Program-made: the position numbers and the translations under genes
Notes under the pieces: generated by a model
The model's input: only the letters and a program-made list of their open reading frames with translations
Told to the model about the DNA's origin: nothing
Databases searched by the model: none
Shown: one piece after another, positions 5,859 to 5,998 of the stretch
How the letters are laid out: each line of letters begins with the position of its first letter
Position numbering within the stretch: position 1 is the stretch's first letter
NCBI GenBank assembly: GCA_011375245.1
Contig: DRMA01000203.1
Coordinates: 1-5,998, forward strand
From: Thiothrix sp.
GTDB lineage: Bacteria > Pseudomonadota > Gammaproteobacteria > Thiotrichales > Thiotrichaceae
DNA length: 5,998 nucleotides
Direction: 5' to 3'

Positions 5859-5998
5859 GTCAACTATCACCCACTAAAGTGGGTGGCTTGGGTTGTGAGA
5901 CTCAAGATAGTGTTCTTTAAGAACATAATAGGTGATTAGCCTAAGCTCCTTGAGAGCTACGTTGTTTTTGTCATAATACCCTTGGATGCCTCCCTAGT
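5859..5998 (-). mobile_element. Right end of an IS200/IS605-type element (partial)
   Basis: Read on the minus strand, the edge of the window has the layout of the 3' end of an IS200/IS605 (tnpB-bearing) element: a possible coding end, about 70 nt of structured sequence, then a strong terminal hairpin and a GATAGTTGAC tail. The terminal hairpin is a perfect 8-bp inverted repeat (CACCCACT at 5868-5875, AGTGGGTG at 5878-5885). Two more palindromes lie inside: TGTTCTT-T-AAGAACA (5911-5925) and AGCTC/GAGCT (5944-5948 and 5953-5957). These elements carry subterminal hairpins and no inverted terminal repeats, which fits. The left end and the transposase genes would be beyond base 5998. The boundary at 5859 is estimated. 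Confidence 0.5.
5859..5998 (-). ncRNA. Candidate omega RNA (reRNA) scaffold
   Basis: TnpB nucleases use an RNA made from the 3' end of tnpB and the right end of the element, with the guide copied from the flanking DNA. The palindromes at 5953-5944, 5925-5911 and 5885-5868, read in that order on the minus strand, would be the stem-loops of such a scaffold. If the element ends at 5859, the guide would be the minus-strand sequence beginning CCAATGTATTATCTAG (5858 down to 5843). The 5' end of the RNA is outside the window. This is inference from family architecture. Confidence 0.33.
5957..5998 (-). CDS. tnpB: Possible C-terminus of TnpB (partial)
   Basis: The minus strand is open from the window edge to a TAG at 5957-5959 and reads TREASKGIMTKTT. 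The distance from this stop to the terminal hairpin (about 70 nt) is normal for tnpB in IS200/IS605 elements. The C-terminal tail of TnpB is variable, and 13 residues contain no diagnostic motif. Another minus frame stays open to 5874 but begins just after a stop at 5994-5996. The call rests on the context of the element end, not on the peptide. Confidence 0.3.
   Translation of the reverse strand, partial: TREASKGIMTKTT

Noticed and set aside
5874..5993. Minus-strand frame GIQGYYDKNN and onward to a stop inside the terminal hairpin, considered as the TnpB end
   Set aside because: It is preceded by an in-frame stop at 5994-5996 and has no start codon, so it cannot continue a gene from outside the window.
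1..5998. CRISPR array or phage module
   Set aside because: No regularly spaced repeats and no phage genes are present; the repeats found are short and adjacent.

Overview
The window comes from the chromosome of an AT-rich gammaproteobacterium. It carries the end of an ISC iron-sulfur cluster operon in the order hscB-hscA-fdx-iscX. The HscA N-terminus (MALLQISEPG) and the ferredoxin resemble Enterobacterales and Moraxellaceae proteins. From memory, the C-terminal half of PurF looks more like the Acinetobacter/Pseudomonas type than the E. coli type. I cannot name the genus.

Layout: bases 1-270 are the C-terminal 89 codons of the co-chaperone HscB. A 115-nt AT-rich gap follows, then the specialised Hsp70 HscA (386-2242), the [2Fe-2S] ferredoxin Fdx (2289-2627) and the small acidic protein IscX (2655-2855). 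HscA and HscB release nascent clusters from the scaffold IscU, Fdx supplies electrons to cluster assembly, and IscX binds the desulfurase IscS and modulates it. The upstream genes (iscR, iscS, iscU, iscA) lie outside the window.

Bases 2856-3702 (847 nt) hold no conserved gene. They contain hairpins, T-rich tandem repeats, a cluster of TGACA/TGTCA boxes, a consensus TATAAT, and one tiny hydrophobic reading frame with a strong ribosome-binding site that is probably a curiosity but deserves a test.

The third block is purF (3703-5208), the committed step of purine synthesis. It overlaps by 14 nt a signal-peptide-less YkuD-domain protein (5195-5767) that most resembles the cytoplasmic L,D-carboxypeptidases of murein recycling. 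A probable intrinsic terminator sits on that gene's stop codon.

The right edge (about 5859-5998) looks like the right end of an IS200/IS605-type element on the minus strand: a strong terminal hairpin, a second palindrome, and what may be the last codons of tnpB. It would include a candidate omega RNA whose guide would be read from the bases just left of the element.

The coding regions are ordinary housekeeping genes. The points most worth following up are the YkuD protein, the TnpB/omega-RNA end, and the unexplained 847-nt gap.
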